Positions 1 through 12,029 of a stretch of 64,000 nucleotides of DNA are shown one piece after another. Each line of letters starts with the position of its first letter. Position 1 is the stretch's first letter. The notes under the pieces are model-generated. The model did no database searches. It was not told the DNA's origin and saw only the letters and a list, made by a program, of their open reading frames with translations. Source of the DNA: Acheta domesticus (taxonomy: Eukaryota > Arthropoda > Insecta > Orthoptera > Gryllidae); contig JAHLJT010009436.1 in the NCBI GenBank assembly GCA_031308135.1, positions 136,282,950-136,346,949 of the forward strand, in the 5' to 3' direction. Both the position numbers and the translations under genes were made by a program.

Positions 1-740
1 TGCAGTTTAAGACGAGATAAATTGAAGTTAACAATAAAACGAACCTCAATACAGCTTGCCGAGTTTTTGTTTAGTTTAAGGCAAATTATTCATGTAGGGA
101 TAATTCAAACTACATTATGAGTTGTAGAAATTGAGTATATACCCAAAAAACGTGAAAAACGTGTTAAAGGGCAAGCTAACAATATTCGTTCTAGACATGG
201 TATCATGAAGTCATAGTTCAAATTATGCATGGATATGAATGTCTTCTCAATTCAAGGAAATCTTTCCTTTTTCAACAATCGCTGAAGATTTTCTATTACA
301 ATTGACTCGTCTGAGGTTATCATTACCAAAAAAAATTTCAAATCTGCAGAATTGCTTAATCATTTGAGGCCAATTTTTAATTTCGGCAATATTAATCGAA
401 AGTAATTTTATATTAAATTAAAGTATAAATTAATAGTAAAGTAAAATAGAGTAAACATTTTTTATAGCAAAGGAATATAATTTATAGACATAGACAATTG
501 GATTATGATATAAAGTTATGAATGTTAAGAATAAAGGTGTTGAAAACTAAGCAATGACTTTTTAGATGCTCTTTTCGCGGGTTAGTCCCGTTTAATGAGG
601 GATACTAATTTTATTCAAACACTTACTTAGATTAGAAAATGAATTTCCGTGGAAAACAAAATTAAATGGAGAGTAAACGCTTTTACAGATATTTTAATAA
701 AATAATTACAAATATTAATTTCTTTTAATTTGATATACTG
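1..740. other. AT-rich non-coding DNA, nothing recognised
   Basis: The stretch is strongly AT-rich with stops in every frame. I see no coding, RNA or repeat signature. If the MAP1 exon at 32.8 kb is placed correctly, this would be intronic. Confidence 0.55.
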
Positions 741-786
741 TAATAATAATAATAATAATATAATAATAATAATAATAATAATAATA
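741..786. repeat. (TAA)n microsatellite
   Basis: This is a nearly pure run of TAA triplets with one slip. It sits at the 3' end of the minus-strand LINE remnant and is best explained as that element's tail. Confidence 0.85.
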
Positions 787-1350
787 CTTTATTGCACAAA
801 AAATGTGCAACGGCGAGTCTCAGTAATTAACTTACTACTTTCAGACGAATCAAAAGACAAATACATAATGTCATAAACATAACATTAAAATAGGATAAGC
901 ATAAGCATAAAAACACAAAGCATTGATGTAAGTACATGTGGGTTAGAAATTGAAACAGGAACATAAGTACACTATAACTGTAATTGTATAGCAGATAATG
1001 AGACAGTAAAATACAATAGGGAACACTGAAGGAATGCTAAACATTTACATAAAGAAGTTTACGAAAATAATATAATACTTTAAAAAACACTGATATAAGA
1101 TTAAAAGTTAACTTTAATAAATTTACAAAGTTTTTTTTTCACAAAATGATTTATAGGGAAGTATTTTAAGTTTATGAGGGATTAAATTGTAGAAGTTTGT
1201 ACCAAGATACCTAAAGGATGCCTCGAATTTGGTGAACGGGAATAAGAAGTAGAAAATTGCCAAATCGGGTATTCATGAAGTAGACTCATTAGGTTGTGAA
1301 AAACGTTTAAGTCGATCCCGAAGATAACTGGGAGAATTTAGAGGAGAGGA
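741..1350 (-). mobile_element. 5'-truncated LINE remnant, 3' end with TAA tail
   Basis: Read on the minus strand, about 1140-1262 encodes a degraded peptide with the pattern F-x-x-SFRYLGTNFYNLIPHKLK. This resembles the C-terminal end of the reverse-transcriptase protein of Jockey/CR1-like non-LTR retrotransposons (SF.Y.G...WN.LP...K). The minus-strand sequence then runs on to TGCAATAAAG and ends in a run of TTA/TAA triplets at 741-786, the simple-repeat 3' tail seen in several LINE clades. The reverse transcriptase core and the endonuclease are absent and the frame is broken upstream, so this is a dead 5'-truncated insertion. The clade is inferred from one motif only. Confidence 0.6.
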
Positions 1351-1372
1351 CAGAGTGTACCAGTATACATAG

Positions 1373-1395
1373 GTGAAATGATATTATCATTTCAC
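1373..1395. repeat. 23-bp palindrome
   Basis: Two 11-bp arms, GTGAAATGATA and its exact reverse complement, flank one central T. It may be chance, a small stem-loop or a transposon end. There is no other support. Confidence 0.5.
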
Positions 1396-2019
1396 AATAG
1401 AACAAATAACAGTAGTATTGTTAAATTCTTCTATTATTAACTATATTTTACCTCGAATTCTTTGAAAATTTCGTTTTTCTCAAAACATTAAAAGTGATTT
1501 CAACAATAACGTTTTGCAAAGAGCAGACATCCACAGTATTTGTGCTACAAGAAGAATTCAATAAACAATAGTTATAACAGTTACTACAACAAACTCTCTG
1601 TTAATGGGGAGACTCAGTCTACGAGACCTACCCTTCAACCTACCCACAGAAATGAAATCACATTATCCTAATAATGAAGCATCACATAAGAGGACAAAGT
1701 ACTAAGAAGCCACCCGGCACACGCCGTGTAAAGCAGTGTTGTCACGGTCGATGCCACGAACGGGAGTCCGTGGAACCAGTACCACGACGAAATCGCCACG
1801 TAGTTCATCACCCCGCCTCCACAGAAAACGCCACCACTATTGTAAAACGGCGGGGTTACTAGCAGTTTCCTCTTCCGACGCTAGTGGCGCAGAGAAGCCC
1901 GTGGTATGGCACGGTGCCGCGAGACGTGCCACTGCCACCAGAAGGAGACCTTGACACCTCTGATGTAAAGTAACAAGTAAAACCAGGAAAAACTTAATCA
2001 TTCCCTCAAATCTTCGTAT
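1396..2019. other. Non-coding, moderately GC-rich 3' half
   Basis: Positions 1690-1960 are less AT-rich than their surroundings, and short overlapping frames open there, but none has a recognisable domain. I assign no function. Confidence 0.5.
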
Positions 2020-2340
2020 CGCGAGCGCTCGCTTGCCCTTGCGAAGGTCGCAGCGGTGGGCGTGGGCGCGAGGCCTGGGGCCTGGGGCCTGCGGCGTGGG
2101 GCGCGGGGTGCGGGGCGCGAGGCCTGTGGCGTGGGGCGCGGGGTGCGGGCTCTCCGGGGCTTCCGGCGTTCCTTCCGGCCGGCGCCGCGCAGGCGGAGCC
2201 CCGGACCCGGACGCAGCGCCGCGCGACGCCGCACTACTCGCTGCTCAGCGCCGCCTTCGATTTTTCGGGAGCCCCGCCTCGCTGCTGGCGCTGCAGGGGC
2301 GCCCGGCGCAGCGGCGCCGACGGAGACGAATACTCCATTG
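2020..2340. promoter_or_regulatory. CpG island with GC-rich tandem repeat
   Basis: This GC-rich, CpG-dense block stands in AT-rich DNA. Positions 2065-2155 hold a degenerate tandem duplication of a roughly 50-bp unit built on GGCGTGGGGCGCGGGGTGCG. Frames open on both strands only because stop codons are rare in GC-rich DNA, and no domain is recognisable. It could be a promoter or enhancer island, but no TSS motif or first exon can be tied to it. Confidence 0.5.
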
Positions 2341-2378
2341 GTCGTTATGTCGTAAGCGAAATCCGAGTCGCAGTGGTG

Positions 2379-2612
2379 TATACTTGGACTTTTATTTCTT
2401 GCCGCATGGGGGCGTGTCATCAAGATGGAATATCTCACAGTATTTTGAGTTGTTCTCGGTTTTGCCGCTAGGAGTCGCATGACTGCCAGCACTGCTCGAT
2501 AGTCGCGATCATACGACTCTTAGCGGCACAGTCGAGAACGACGAGAAATACCGTGAGATTTTCTGTTGTAATGACACGTCCTCACGCGCCAAGAAATAAA
2601 AACCCAAGTATA
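2379..2612. mobile_element. Foldback MITE, copy 1
   Basis: This is a 234-bp near-palindromic element. Its ends read TATACTTGG and CCAAGTATA, so a TA target duplication flanks TACTTGG termini, as in Tc1/mariner-type MITEs. The arms are imperfectly complementary for nearly their full length. The core (CGCGATCATACGACTCTTAGCGGCAC) is shared with the copies at 6015 and 62585. It encodes no protein. The superfamily is inferred from the TA duplication alone. Confidence 0.75.
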
Positions 2613-5600
2613 AGGTGAGTTGAACCGTGTGAGAAAGAAAAGCTTCCATTCCGCATGCGCTTAAATTTTGACTACCAGCTGTGCTCCTTCCTTAACTAGA
2701 GGTTGTCGGCGGACAACTTCCCCTCCGTCGTTGTATGTTGTGTCGCAATGCGTTCGGTATCGGTGACAGTTGATGCGCTTCGAGAACGATTGCACTTCAA
2801 GCACAGGGTGCCATGTGACAAGATATGGCACACGTGACATTAATTCACTATTGCTTCGGCCCAGTCGTTTTCACATTCATATACCGACTCCCTAAAGTAA
2901 AAGCGAGCGGTCAGAGGGAGAGAAGAAACGTTGGTAAAAGACGGTTCCCCTTCTTATCGTGAGATGAGTACATCTTTTCATCTCAAACTGTTTCCTCCTC
3001 ACTACATCCATAGAACTCATGCCAGGTTCACATAAAAAATACCCAAAGGGATCGATCTCAAAATTTTTCAGATTTCTTGTCATGCGATTACATTTAAGAT
3101 GTAAAATTTATAAATGGTATTTAATGTCGTGTTTTTGACGCAACGTTTTGAAATGTTTCTATAATTGACATTGTAAGAGGCCGTATTGCTTTATGGGAAA
3201 TAACTCAAAAGCCTAGACATTCACTCAAACTTCGGAGTGTCGTGGCTGGATGTTTCAACTCCAAGAATAGGATTCTAGAGGGAATTAGGACTGTTATGAA
3301 AATCAGGGTTTAGTCAAAACAAAATGAAATACGTTTATGGTTTAATATTATAAATCGAATTTGTGCAATCATATTTTCACTTTGTGTGTACCACGACGAA
3401 AGGGACGCGTACATTTATATCTCTACATCTGACCACTCACTCTCATCAAGCGCTATTTGCAGCCTCAGTAAAATCGTATCAGTTAATGAACGAAATATTT
3501 TATTGAATACCAGATTCTCTTTCCTGGTAATTTTATAAATAGTCTGTCTGATTTCAATGGTATTTCTTTTGTGGGTTTACAAAAATTGTCATTGGAATAA
3601 AAAGCACTCATCGATATTTAAATATCATATAAAACATTCCCAGGGCGATTTTCAGGTTTATGTAATAAACATTTTTTTTCTGGAGCTTTATCCTGGCGGC
3701 AACCGATTTCCCTTTGCGTCCCGATGGGACGCTTATTCGACCATACACTAGATTCCAACACACTAGCGGGCTCCTCTGATCAGAGGTCAGCAGAATGCGA
3801 AACCCTCCGAGACAACACATACATGAGGCAGGGGGCAAACAACCATGCCCAGGGTGGTTGTTTACAACTTACTACTACATTTGAAGGGCCGAAGGACCCA
3901 ATACAGAAACCCAATTGCGTTACATTTGGAATTGTCACGAGATTATGAATCCAGAGCTGCAACAAAATTACCGCTGTTGATTCTATGTCAGTTTTGGGAG
4001 TATTATAGATATTTTCCGTTTTGCTACTACCAGGTAGGGTGTTTATGGTCATTCCCTTCAAAAGAAGATAGAAAAGTGCGTGACCGAGCACAATTCATGC
4101 ATATTTATCACACTATTTGCATTGTACTATACACTGATTCGCTGACCTTTGAGGCATCGTTTCCTTCCCAAGTAGGTCCATTCGATGTAATTATTCGCTT
4201 CGTTTATATTCTGATGTGTTGCGTTCTACTTAGAAGTTGTCCGTCAACACGGAATGAGTTTGCATCATCTTAGGATGAACGGCTGTAGATATTAGATGTA
4301 CTGCTGATATAATGGTAATTTATAATATGATAAAAGAAGCACCAACCTTTACCATGTAAAGTTCTTTAATGATCATTTAGGAAATGGTATGTCAAATAAG
4401 AGCATAGTCATTCCAGTGAGGGAGTGGGGTGACAGGGTCCCGTGCCCCCATGAAAATTTTGAAAGTGGCCCCGTAACTTCACGTTAACTAAAGAATGTAT
4501 AAATGCATTTTAAGCTATACAGTGAGATAAATATATGTTCACATTAGTCTACCGGTATATTATTTCGGATCTTTGAGTAAGTATTGTTGCCTAAAACATT
4601 TTCGGCATTTTAATTAGTTGTAATATTCAACGCTCTCCTACTGAAGCCATTAACGCGTTGATTTGCTACTTTTCAATCATTAAAATAACTTTTTGTATTT
4701 ATTTACGAATTTAATTTTTTTGCAGAAAGTAGTACAAACATGCACCAAATGCAAAATATTTTCAAGTTTTGAAAGCAAAAACGTAAAGAAACGTTTGAAT
4801 CTACTCTTGAAAGGTGGCAATTTAAGCTTGAACCCCTCACAGAAACCACAAATAATGCGGGAAAAAAATCGAAAATTGCTAAAACTGTTTAAAAGCATAC
4901 AAAACTACCTCATAAAAGTGCTGTCAAGCCAGAGACGAGCTGTTCTAGAAATAATTTCCTGTAGGTAAATTTTAAATATTCAAAATAAAAAATGTGTGTT
5001 CAAGTAAAATATTATGTAAATAAAAAAAATGAACAAATAAGGGAGCCTCGAAAATGTTTACCCGCTTTTGTTTTAGGCTGAACACATCTGAGTAGGTAAG
5101 TGTGTTTCATAGCATATTTTTTGGTTTCAACATAATCTAGTAAGGGTGTTTCCGTAAGCTGAAGAATTTCGCGAAGAATAGATGTGTTTACTTAATTACT
5201 ATGGTGCCCTAAAATTCTAGAAATATTTTCATATTCATGAATAGATAATTATTTTTAATTTCCATTTGCACTTACGTATCAATTACTGAATTGATGTAAG
5301 CAAATGGAATGGAAAACAAGTTTTCTACTTCCCTCTAGAGAAAAGTACGATTAGGAAATATTTGAGTACGACCTCGTTTCGTCTATAAAAGCATTGATGA
5401 TATAAATAACTCAGACGTTAAGAGTGGGGTCGATAAGTACAGGAAAATATAGCTAAAATTTCTTGAAAGCTTAACAGAAATTAGTGGTTTTGATAAAATC
5501 CATTAAAGAGAAGAAATAGTGAGATGGTGTTAAGGAGATTGAAAGTATGTACGGTGACATTTTACACACATAATGATTTGGGTAGTGAGTAGGAAAATAT

Positions 5601-5666
5601 TGTATCAATGACGTTTAAAGTAAAACTAAAAGCCACACGATACTTGCAGACATGTCAAGAAATGGG

Positions 5667-5670
<4 letters not shown>
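2613..5670. other. AT-rich non-coding DNA, few signals
   Basis: I recognise no gene here. A G-rich segment at about 4415-4480 (starting CAGTGAGGGAGTGGGG) resembles the first bases of hAT-like MITEs such as the one at 44390, but no matching right end is seen. The overlapping short frames at 3724-4273 show no domain. Confidence 0.5.

Positions 5671-5705
<35 letters not shown>
5671..5705. repeat. (TA)n microsatellite
   Basis: Seventeen uninterrupted TA dinucleotides plus one base. Confidence 0.95.
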
Positions 5706-5709
<4 letters not shown>

Positions 5710-6014
5710 ACAACCATTATTCTGATTAGAGAGTGGATGAGGTAAAATGATAATGATTGATTCAGTGGAGTTCTGATGGAGGAGATGATACAGGCACCGT
5801 AAGCATAATATTAATGTAGAATTACGGTACGACCTAGTCTCAACAAACTTATGGTTATAATGGAAATGGTGGTGATGCTGATGGAGAAGGTGGTTGATCT
5901 GATAGGTATGGTAAGGTGAAATTGCTATTGATGATGATGATGATGATGAAAGAGATGGTGTCAATGGCAACAACAGCGATGAATACAGTGACCTAACCCG
6001 GTAAAAAAATAGGG
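5706..6014. other. Non-coding, ATG/GAT-rich
   Basis: The sequence has a biased run of GATGATGATGATGATGATG (about 5930-5950) and G/T-rich triplets on the plus strand. I recognise no gene. Confidence 0.5.
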
Positions 6015-6260
6015 CTATACTGCGATTTTTCTAACTTTGCCCCTCAAAGCCACTCAAATCCCATCTTCGCGATGGAATATGTTACTGTATTTCGCATCTT
6101 TCTCAGTCGTTCCACTAGATTTTGTGATCGCGACCGTATCAAGCAGTACTTGCGATCATACGACTTCTACCGGCAAGACCGAGAAAGACGCGAAATGCCG
6201 TGTGATATTCCATCGCGAATATGGGCTTTGAGGGGCAAAGTTAGAGAAATCGCAGTATAG
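6015..6260. mobile_element. Foldback MITE, copy 2
   Basis: This is a 246-bp element with nearly perfect outer arms of about 37 bp, CTATACTGCGATTT... and its reverse complement ...AAATCGCAGTATAG. A TA duplication flanks TACTGCGA/TCGCAGTA termini. The interior continues the palindrome and carries the family core (GCGATCATACGACTT). Its ends differ from copies 1 and 3, so it marks a diverged subfamily. It is non-coding and directly abuts a CpG island. Confidence 0.8.
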
Positions 6261-6274
6261 AAACAGTACCAGCA

Positions 6275-6595
6275 GCTACAATCCAGTGGCAAAGCCACGG
6301 CCTGGGCGCCAGCGGTCGCGAGGGGTTCCCCCAGCCGGCGTTGCCAACTGCGGAGCGCGAAGCGCCGTGGCGCGCCGGTGCGTCACGGTGGCCGCGGCGT
6401 GGTTCGCGTGCCGGCGTCGCGGCGCGCGCGCGCCAATTACCGTGGGCGCAACAAGCGCGCGTAATTGTTTGGTAACACGGCGCCCCGCCCGCCCGCGCGC
6501 GCCGCCGCACGCTATTCCGATGTCCAGCCGAGGGAGTCTGCCGCGCGTCCTAGCGCCGCGCCGGAACTAGCGCTCGTGTTCGCCTAGCCGGCCGT
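6275..6595. promoter_or_regulatory. CpG island with paired homeodomain-type sites
   Basis: A dense CpG block with GCGCGCGCGC runs. In its middle, 6433-6470 holds two oppositely oriented motifs, CCAATTAC and GTAATTGTTTGG, separated by GC-rich sequence. The ATTA/TAAT cores are typical homeodomain sites and stand out against the GC background. Reading it as an enhancer or promoter is inference. Confidence 0.5.
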
Positions 6596-7634
6596 GAAAG
6601 ACGCTCGGGATTTTCGTGTTTCTGGCGAGATCGTTAACAAACCTCCCAACTAACTCTGGGTGGAAGCTGAAATAAATCGCATTATTTGTGTAAAATTCTA
6701 ACTAGTTTCATTTTGTCTGTTTTCTTCCTCGAGGGCATACAATTACAACATTACTATTATTTTCGACAACCAATTGTAAATTGCTAGTTGAAGTACCAAA
6801 TAGTAAATTGCTAGTTGAAGTTTTTTTGTAGATGTAAGGGAACATCACTTTAAACTTGCAGATTTTCCTCGTAATTTTTTTTAAAATCCCTCTTTGACGT
6901 GTTGCAGATTGACACGCTTATTTGCAAGACATCCCTGAGAACGCGTTTTCCTTATTCTCTATTGTTCGTTGTAAGAATCAAAATGAACAAAAGGGAAATG
7001 TTTTTGAAACGAATGAAAAATGGATTACGGAAATAGCTGTAGTCATCTGTTCGATTTCAAGTTTGCATTCTTGGAAGTAATTTTTCAGTAGTGTTTTTTA
7101 TTATGTAGACAAATTCTACTGTAGTAAATTTCTAAGAAAAAATTGAAAACTTTCCTTTCTATTCACTATTTCTATTCACGAATTCAGAACATCTTTAATG
7201 TGAAATTATTTTTATTAGAATATTATTTTTGATTTTCAAAGAAACAGATAGATACTTCAATGTGAAACGTTTAAATAAAATTATGATTTATAAAATGTAT
7301 GATTGTGGCATAATCAAAATAAATATATTATATTCTAAAATTACAGAAGGCCATACGCATAATTCTTTTCCGCCAATTAAGTTACATTTATATAAAAATT
7401 TAGATTTTAATATCAAGTAATCCCTTTAATTTGCGTGAGTCAATTTTTCCGACATATGTACACAAGTTTACATTTGCATTTCATATTTGCTACATCACAA
7501 CTCTACAAATGTGAATCATCCGCTCTTGTAGATTTCGGAATTCACATTCATGACGTCTTCGCTCGACGTTCGAAAATGGATGTCTACTCGTCGTCTTCGG
7601 ATACGCCCTGCAGAGCGCATCCCCATCAATGGGA
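6596..7634. other. AT-rich non-coding DNA with an 18-bp direct repeat
   Basis: The 18-mer GTAAATTGCTAGTTGAAG occurs twice, at 6776-6793 and 6803-6820, a local tandem duplication. The rest is AT-rich without coding signal. Confidence 0.55.
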
Positions 7635-7850
7635 GTCGACGGCGCGCACCGATCGGCGGGACGTTGCACCTTCGCCGCACCGCCGCCGCCGCCGCTTCCC
7701 CCCCCCCCGCGTGATTACCATATTTATGCGGCCATAACTCTCGCGACCGATGCTATCGGCAGTCAGATATTGGGATTGCGGATTAGCTGGGCGGCCAACT
7801 CGTTGATGAGATAGGTGCTTAGTCAATTAGTAGGTTAATTGGATGCGTGC
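7635..7850. promoter_or_regulatory. Small GC-rich block with clustered homeodomain-like sites
   Basis: CCGCCGCCG and a C-run (7640-7710) are followed by TTTATGCGGCCATAA (7723-7737, palindromic), two GGATT(A/G) boxes at 7772-7787 (GGATTA is the Otd/Bicoid type), and CAATTAG and TTAATTGG at 7824-7842. Four homeodomain-type motifs in 120 bp suggest a cis-regulatory module. This is motif-based inference. Confidence 0.4.
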
Positions 7851-9290
7851 AGTGTTCTACCAGCTATTGATTATTGTGCAATGTGGACATTGAACCCGCA
7901 TTTAATGCACGAAGAAAAGGAAAGTTTGATTTGAGATACCTAGGTACAGTTTGTGATGAGAAAGGGTTAGTGCTGCTGCATGAAATGAAGGATTATTTGA
8001 TAAGATTTACTTGAGGATGTTAGAATAGCTCAGTGAATTTGGGTTGAAGGGGAAATGAATGGTAAACAATGTAGAAAATTTGGCACCATATTTACATGTA
8101 TATTAAAAGTTAATGTAATGAGGAAATCTCACGACAGCAAAGAAGTCAGAAGTGGGTATGAACCAATGCACTTTTTACACCAGAAAAGAGTTTATAATTC
8201 AAAATCCAAAATACATTTTAACAGTTTCCATTAGCAATTTATGGAACTGCAGTAGAAATAAATTAAAATTCATTATAATTATCATTCATAATGCGAAGTA
8301 CATTAAAGCGCAATACGTTCGTCCATTGAATTTGTGTTAATTGTATAAAATCATGTATACATGCAAACATTCGAAGTTCTTGAGAGCCCTTTCAGAATTA
8401 GGCTTTTAAAAAAATAGTCCAGGACTTTTGTGACTGAGAACGGAATATTTTACATTGTAGTTCTTTACCTGTTCACTGGTTAGCAATAAAACATTCCTCA
8501 GAATATAAGTAAAATATTTTAAGATGCATTTCAATGTAATCTGTTGACTGTGTGAACTGCCTTAGTTCAATCGCTGGAGATCTACGAGTTTCGGACATTG
8601 TACATTGTGTAACGACGTGGCTAGGACTCAAGCACTATATCAACAACGGAGGCAAAACAGAAGACTAACAAAACGAGCGAAATTCCTGTTCCGGGGCACA
8701 AAGCGCTTTCTCTCCGGCAAACGCTCGTTTCTTGCGCCCACCCACCAACGCGGCTACGCCTGCCACGGAGCCCCGTGCAGGGAATACCTCCCGACCCTAC
8801 ACTCCATTGTATTTTAGCTTGCTGTGCACAAACTGATATTTTCCATTACAATCCTCATATTTCCAGAAGTGCCCCATTTAGAAAACAAAACGATAACGTT
8901 TAATGTTAAAAGTTATTATACCCAAACCTTGTAAGGCAAGTGAGTTCTGATGTTTTATTTCCGAAAAATGTGAATTCAACCCACTGTTAACACGTAACAT
9001 TATCGTCGGTAGTTTTCAATATATATGTGTTATTTGTTGTACACAGGAGAAAAATTATTAACAAAACGAATAATTTTGTGAATATAAAAATCTTATACTT
9101 TTAAGAAAGCTAGTGCTTTGTTTTAACCTTTTACAAACTTCCATTATTATTTTTTCCACACTGGATGATTCCAATGAGCTTTTAAACTCCAGTTATGTCA
9201 TTCATTCCACCTTCATATATTTCGAGAATGCATCATGCTCGAAAGTGTCACGCTGTCATTCCATACACTCAACATTTTTTCCCCCAAGTG
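7851..9290. other. AT-rich non-coding DNA
   Basis: A moderately GC-rich patch lies at about 8610-8800, with no codon-like long frame or known motif. Nothing else is recognised. Confidence 0.5.
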
Positions 9291-9294
9291 CAGT

Positions 9295-9700
9295 AGTTTC
9301 GTAGCAGTTCCCCCAACCGCGACAACGCCGTTTCCCACAGTGAGCGCCCCCGCGCGCGTCGTGCCGCACCGTGGCAGGTGCAGGCGATGCGAGCGCCGAC
9401 AGAGCGACGTCGGCGGCTCCCCCCGGCGCCGTGCCCCGCCCACGCCCCGGCCGCTGCGCGCTGGCGCCGAACGGGCTGACGAACGGACGGGCGACGGGCA
9501 GACGGGCGGGCGGGCGGACGGAAAACGCGCGGCGCCGCTTTCGCGCCATCGCTGTCGCTGCGCGCGGCGAACAAACGAGCGCCGGCGCGCGATCCATCAA
9601 CGTCGCGCTATCGCCCACGTCGCGGAAACGTCGGCGGCCTCCAAGGGCGAACTGGAGGAGGAGATGGAGGCGGGGCCCTAGGCGGGGTCGAAGCGAACGA
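9295..9700. promoter_or_regulatory. CpG island
   Basis: This GC-rich block has many CpGs and GGGCGGGCGGGCGG runs. Frames of 100-148 codons open on both strands but are arginine/alanine-rich without a domain, as expected from composition. No exon is supported. Confidence 0.5.
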
Positions 9701-10315
9701 GGTGGGGGGTGAACGCTGAGGCTTAGGTGGAGATGGAGCGGGAACCTAGGCGAGGATGAAGCGGACGTGAGGTGAGGTATGAAAGTAGGGGCGAACGCTG
9801 AGGCTGAGGCTGAGGCGGAGATGGAGGTGAGGACCTAGGCGAGGATGAAGCGGGAAAGGCAAGGGATGTAGTCGGGGATGGGCGTCGAGGCTGACGCTGG
9901 GTGGAAGTGGAGGCGAGACTGGGAACTTGGATGTGAGGCACTGATTGGGTTGGAGGTTGGTGCTGAGACTGAAGAAGCGGGTATAAACGGAAAGCGAGGA
10001 AGAAACATGGGGATGATTGACGGGAGGACCTGAAGGTGAGGGAGAACGTAAGAGTGTTGGAATCAGTGTGTTGGGTTGTGCGGTCTGACGGGTGGAGGAG
10101 ATTGAAAACGCTTGCGAAGGAGGGGCATTGGGAAATTTTGGAAGACGCTGTGCAGAAGGCAGGATGATAGAATAGAAGTGATTGAGGGAGAGCATTGGTA
10201 GAAAAAGTAAAATGGTGGTAGGTGTAAAACACAGTTTGAAGTTCAAGGACAAGGTCAATAACGTGATCGAGTGAAGCTAATCGGGCACAATGCTGAGAGA
10301 GAGAGAGAGAGAGAC
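9640..10315. repeat. Purine-rich tract with degenerate tandem repeat and (GA)n
   Basis: The plus strand is strongly G+A-biased. CCTAGGCG(A/G)GG followed by GAAGCG recurs near 9677, 9747 and 9834, and GCTGAG hexamers cluster near 9800, marking an irregular tandem array of about 70-87 bp period. A clean (GA)10 lies at 10295-10314. The 201-codon minus-strand frame across it is Ser/Pro/His-rich and is explained by this bias. Confidence 0.6.
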
Positions 10316-11194
10316 GGGTGGGAACCAAAACTAGAATGGGAGAGAAACAGCAATCAAAGGCTCTGATCTACAGTGGCATCAAACTGCAGACTGCAGTGTG
10401 TGAGGACATGGAAAGAAGTTAGACGGGAAAGCTTTTGTCCCACCGTTGGTGACACAAGAAATATAATTTACTAGTATAATTTCTGCGTCATGGCATTTTT
10501 ATCTAATGTTGACGTAATTTTCACACAATTTGTTGTCTCAAAGGTCTGGAAAATGATTAAAAATTAAATAATTTATTACAGGTAAAGAATTTGCACAAAT
10601 GGAAATATCGCAGCATCTTTTAATTAAAAAAATAATTCTACAGTGTGTTATAAATTGCTCTTTACCAAGAAGTCATGATTCGAATTTGTAAAATGAAAAT
10701 TCTTTATAATTAGATAACTGATAAAATAAGAGTAACGTGGATCTTTATATATTATGGTTTTGTTCCACAAGTCATCCAGACAATAACGTTTATTACGTAT
10801 CGTCCCATTAAAAAATATTTATTGAGTGCACTTCATTACCGCAATAAAAGATTGCGTGAAAATAAAGTTGAGGCTGTGATTCGTTCATTGTTAAGGAATA
10901 GCCGCAACATCAAAGGAGAAGTCTGAAAAGCGCCTTAAAAAAATGACCGACCAACGACCATATTTTGAACCTGGTAACAGATGTTTCGCATTCCGAATAT
11001 CATCACATTATCACCTGACTTTCATTGCCACATTACACCAGCAATAAATCCAGATTGCCGCGCTGTGGCTGTCACGAAGCCAGACCAACACCGTAAATTG
11101 AAACCACCCACCGGGAATGCAACGGGGAACCGTCCGCTCGAAACACGAGCTTGCGAAGCCAATGAAAGATGTGTGGGACGTAGGAAGGCTTTTT
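10316..11194. other. AT-rich non-coding DNA
   Basis: I recognise no gene or repeat. A short plus-strand frame at 10981-11196 shows no domain. Confidence 0.5.
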
Positions 11195-11460
11195 AATGAT
11201 TAATCAGCGCCGAGGCAGCGCAGGCAGCGGAGAGAATCGAACCGTGGACGTCAGCGCGCGCGGCACATCCGCCGCCGCCGCCTCTCGCAGCGTCCGCCGC
11301 GAGGTCAAGGTGAAGCGGTGCTTGGCGTCGGTTCGCGATGCACTGGAGAACAGCTAAGAGAGATCCAGCGGATGTGGATGCGGGCGTCCCCGAAAACAAC
11401 TTTGACTTCGTAGATTCGAAGGTTCTAGACGATCGCGATCCAACGGTTTGCGAATTCTCA
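11195..11460. promoter_or_regulatory. CpG-rich block
   Basis: GC- and CpG-rich sequence with a (CCG)n core near 11265-11285. A 121-codon minus-strand frame crosses it but resembles no known protein and lacks a convincing start context. Confidence 0.4.
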
Positions 11461-11794
11461 ACACCAGCTAGAGACTGTGGACGAAGCCGACTTCTTCCTG
11501 CATGATGACTTAAGGCCAACTGCTTCGATCGGTCGTTTCTCTGGTTTCCTTGAATCATTACCAGATGGATGCCGGAGTACTACCGTCAACAACGGGACAA
11601 GGAATGCGCGCGATACTTCCTTCCTTATTTTCCCTATTGTGGAGCGTTGACCTGATCTCTTACCCTCTTATGACACTTCCACCTCCAATGATATAGTATG
11701 TACCGTACGAGCGGTCTCATACAAGCGTCAGAGGTCCGGGATACGGCGTCAAGACACATGAAAACGAGAGAGTTTCGTTGTGGGTTAAGTGACG
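11461..11794. other. Non-coding spacer
   Basis: Mixed composition between the GC block and the minisatellite. Nothing is recognised. Confidence 0.5.
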
Positions 11795-11990
11795 ATTTTA
11801 TTTATTTTATTTATTGATTTATTTATTTTATGTATTTTATTTATTTTATTTATTTTATTTATTTTATTTATTTTATTTATTTTATTTATTTTATTTATTT
11901 TATTTATTTTATTTATTTTATTTATTTTATTTATTTTATTTATTTTATTTATTTTATTTATTTCTTTTATTTATTTCATTTATTTTTTCT
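11795..11990. repeat. 9-bp minisatellite (TTTTATTTA)n
   Basis: About twenty head-to-tail copies of TTTTATTTA, degenerate at both ends. Nine bases give a three-residue period, so one plus-strand frame reads as a long Phe-Ile-Leu repeat. That frame is an artefact of the array. Confidence 0.9.
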
Positions 11991-12029
11991 ATTAATTTAT
12001 TGATTAAGAAAGGACGAACAACTAATTCC

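Noticed and set aside
9723..10328. 201-codon minus-strand frame
   Set aside because: It is Ser/Pro/His/Thr low-complexity produced by a purine-rich plus strand and degenerate tandem repeats.
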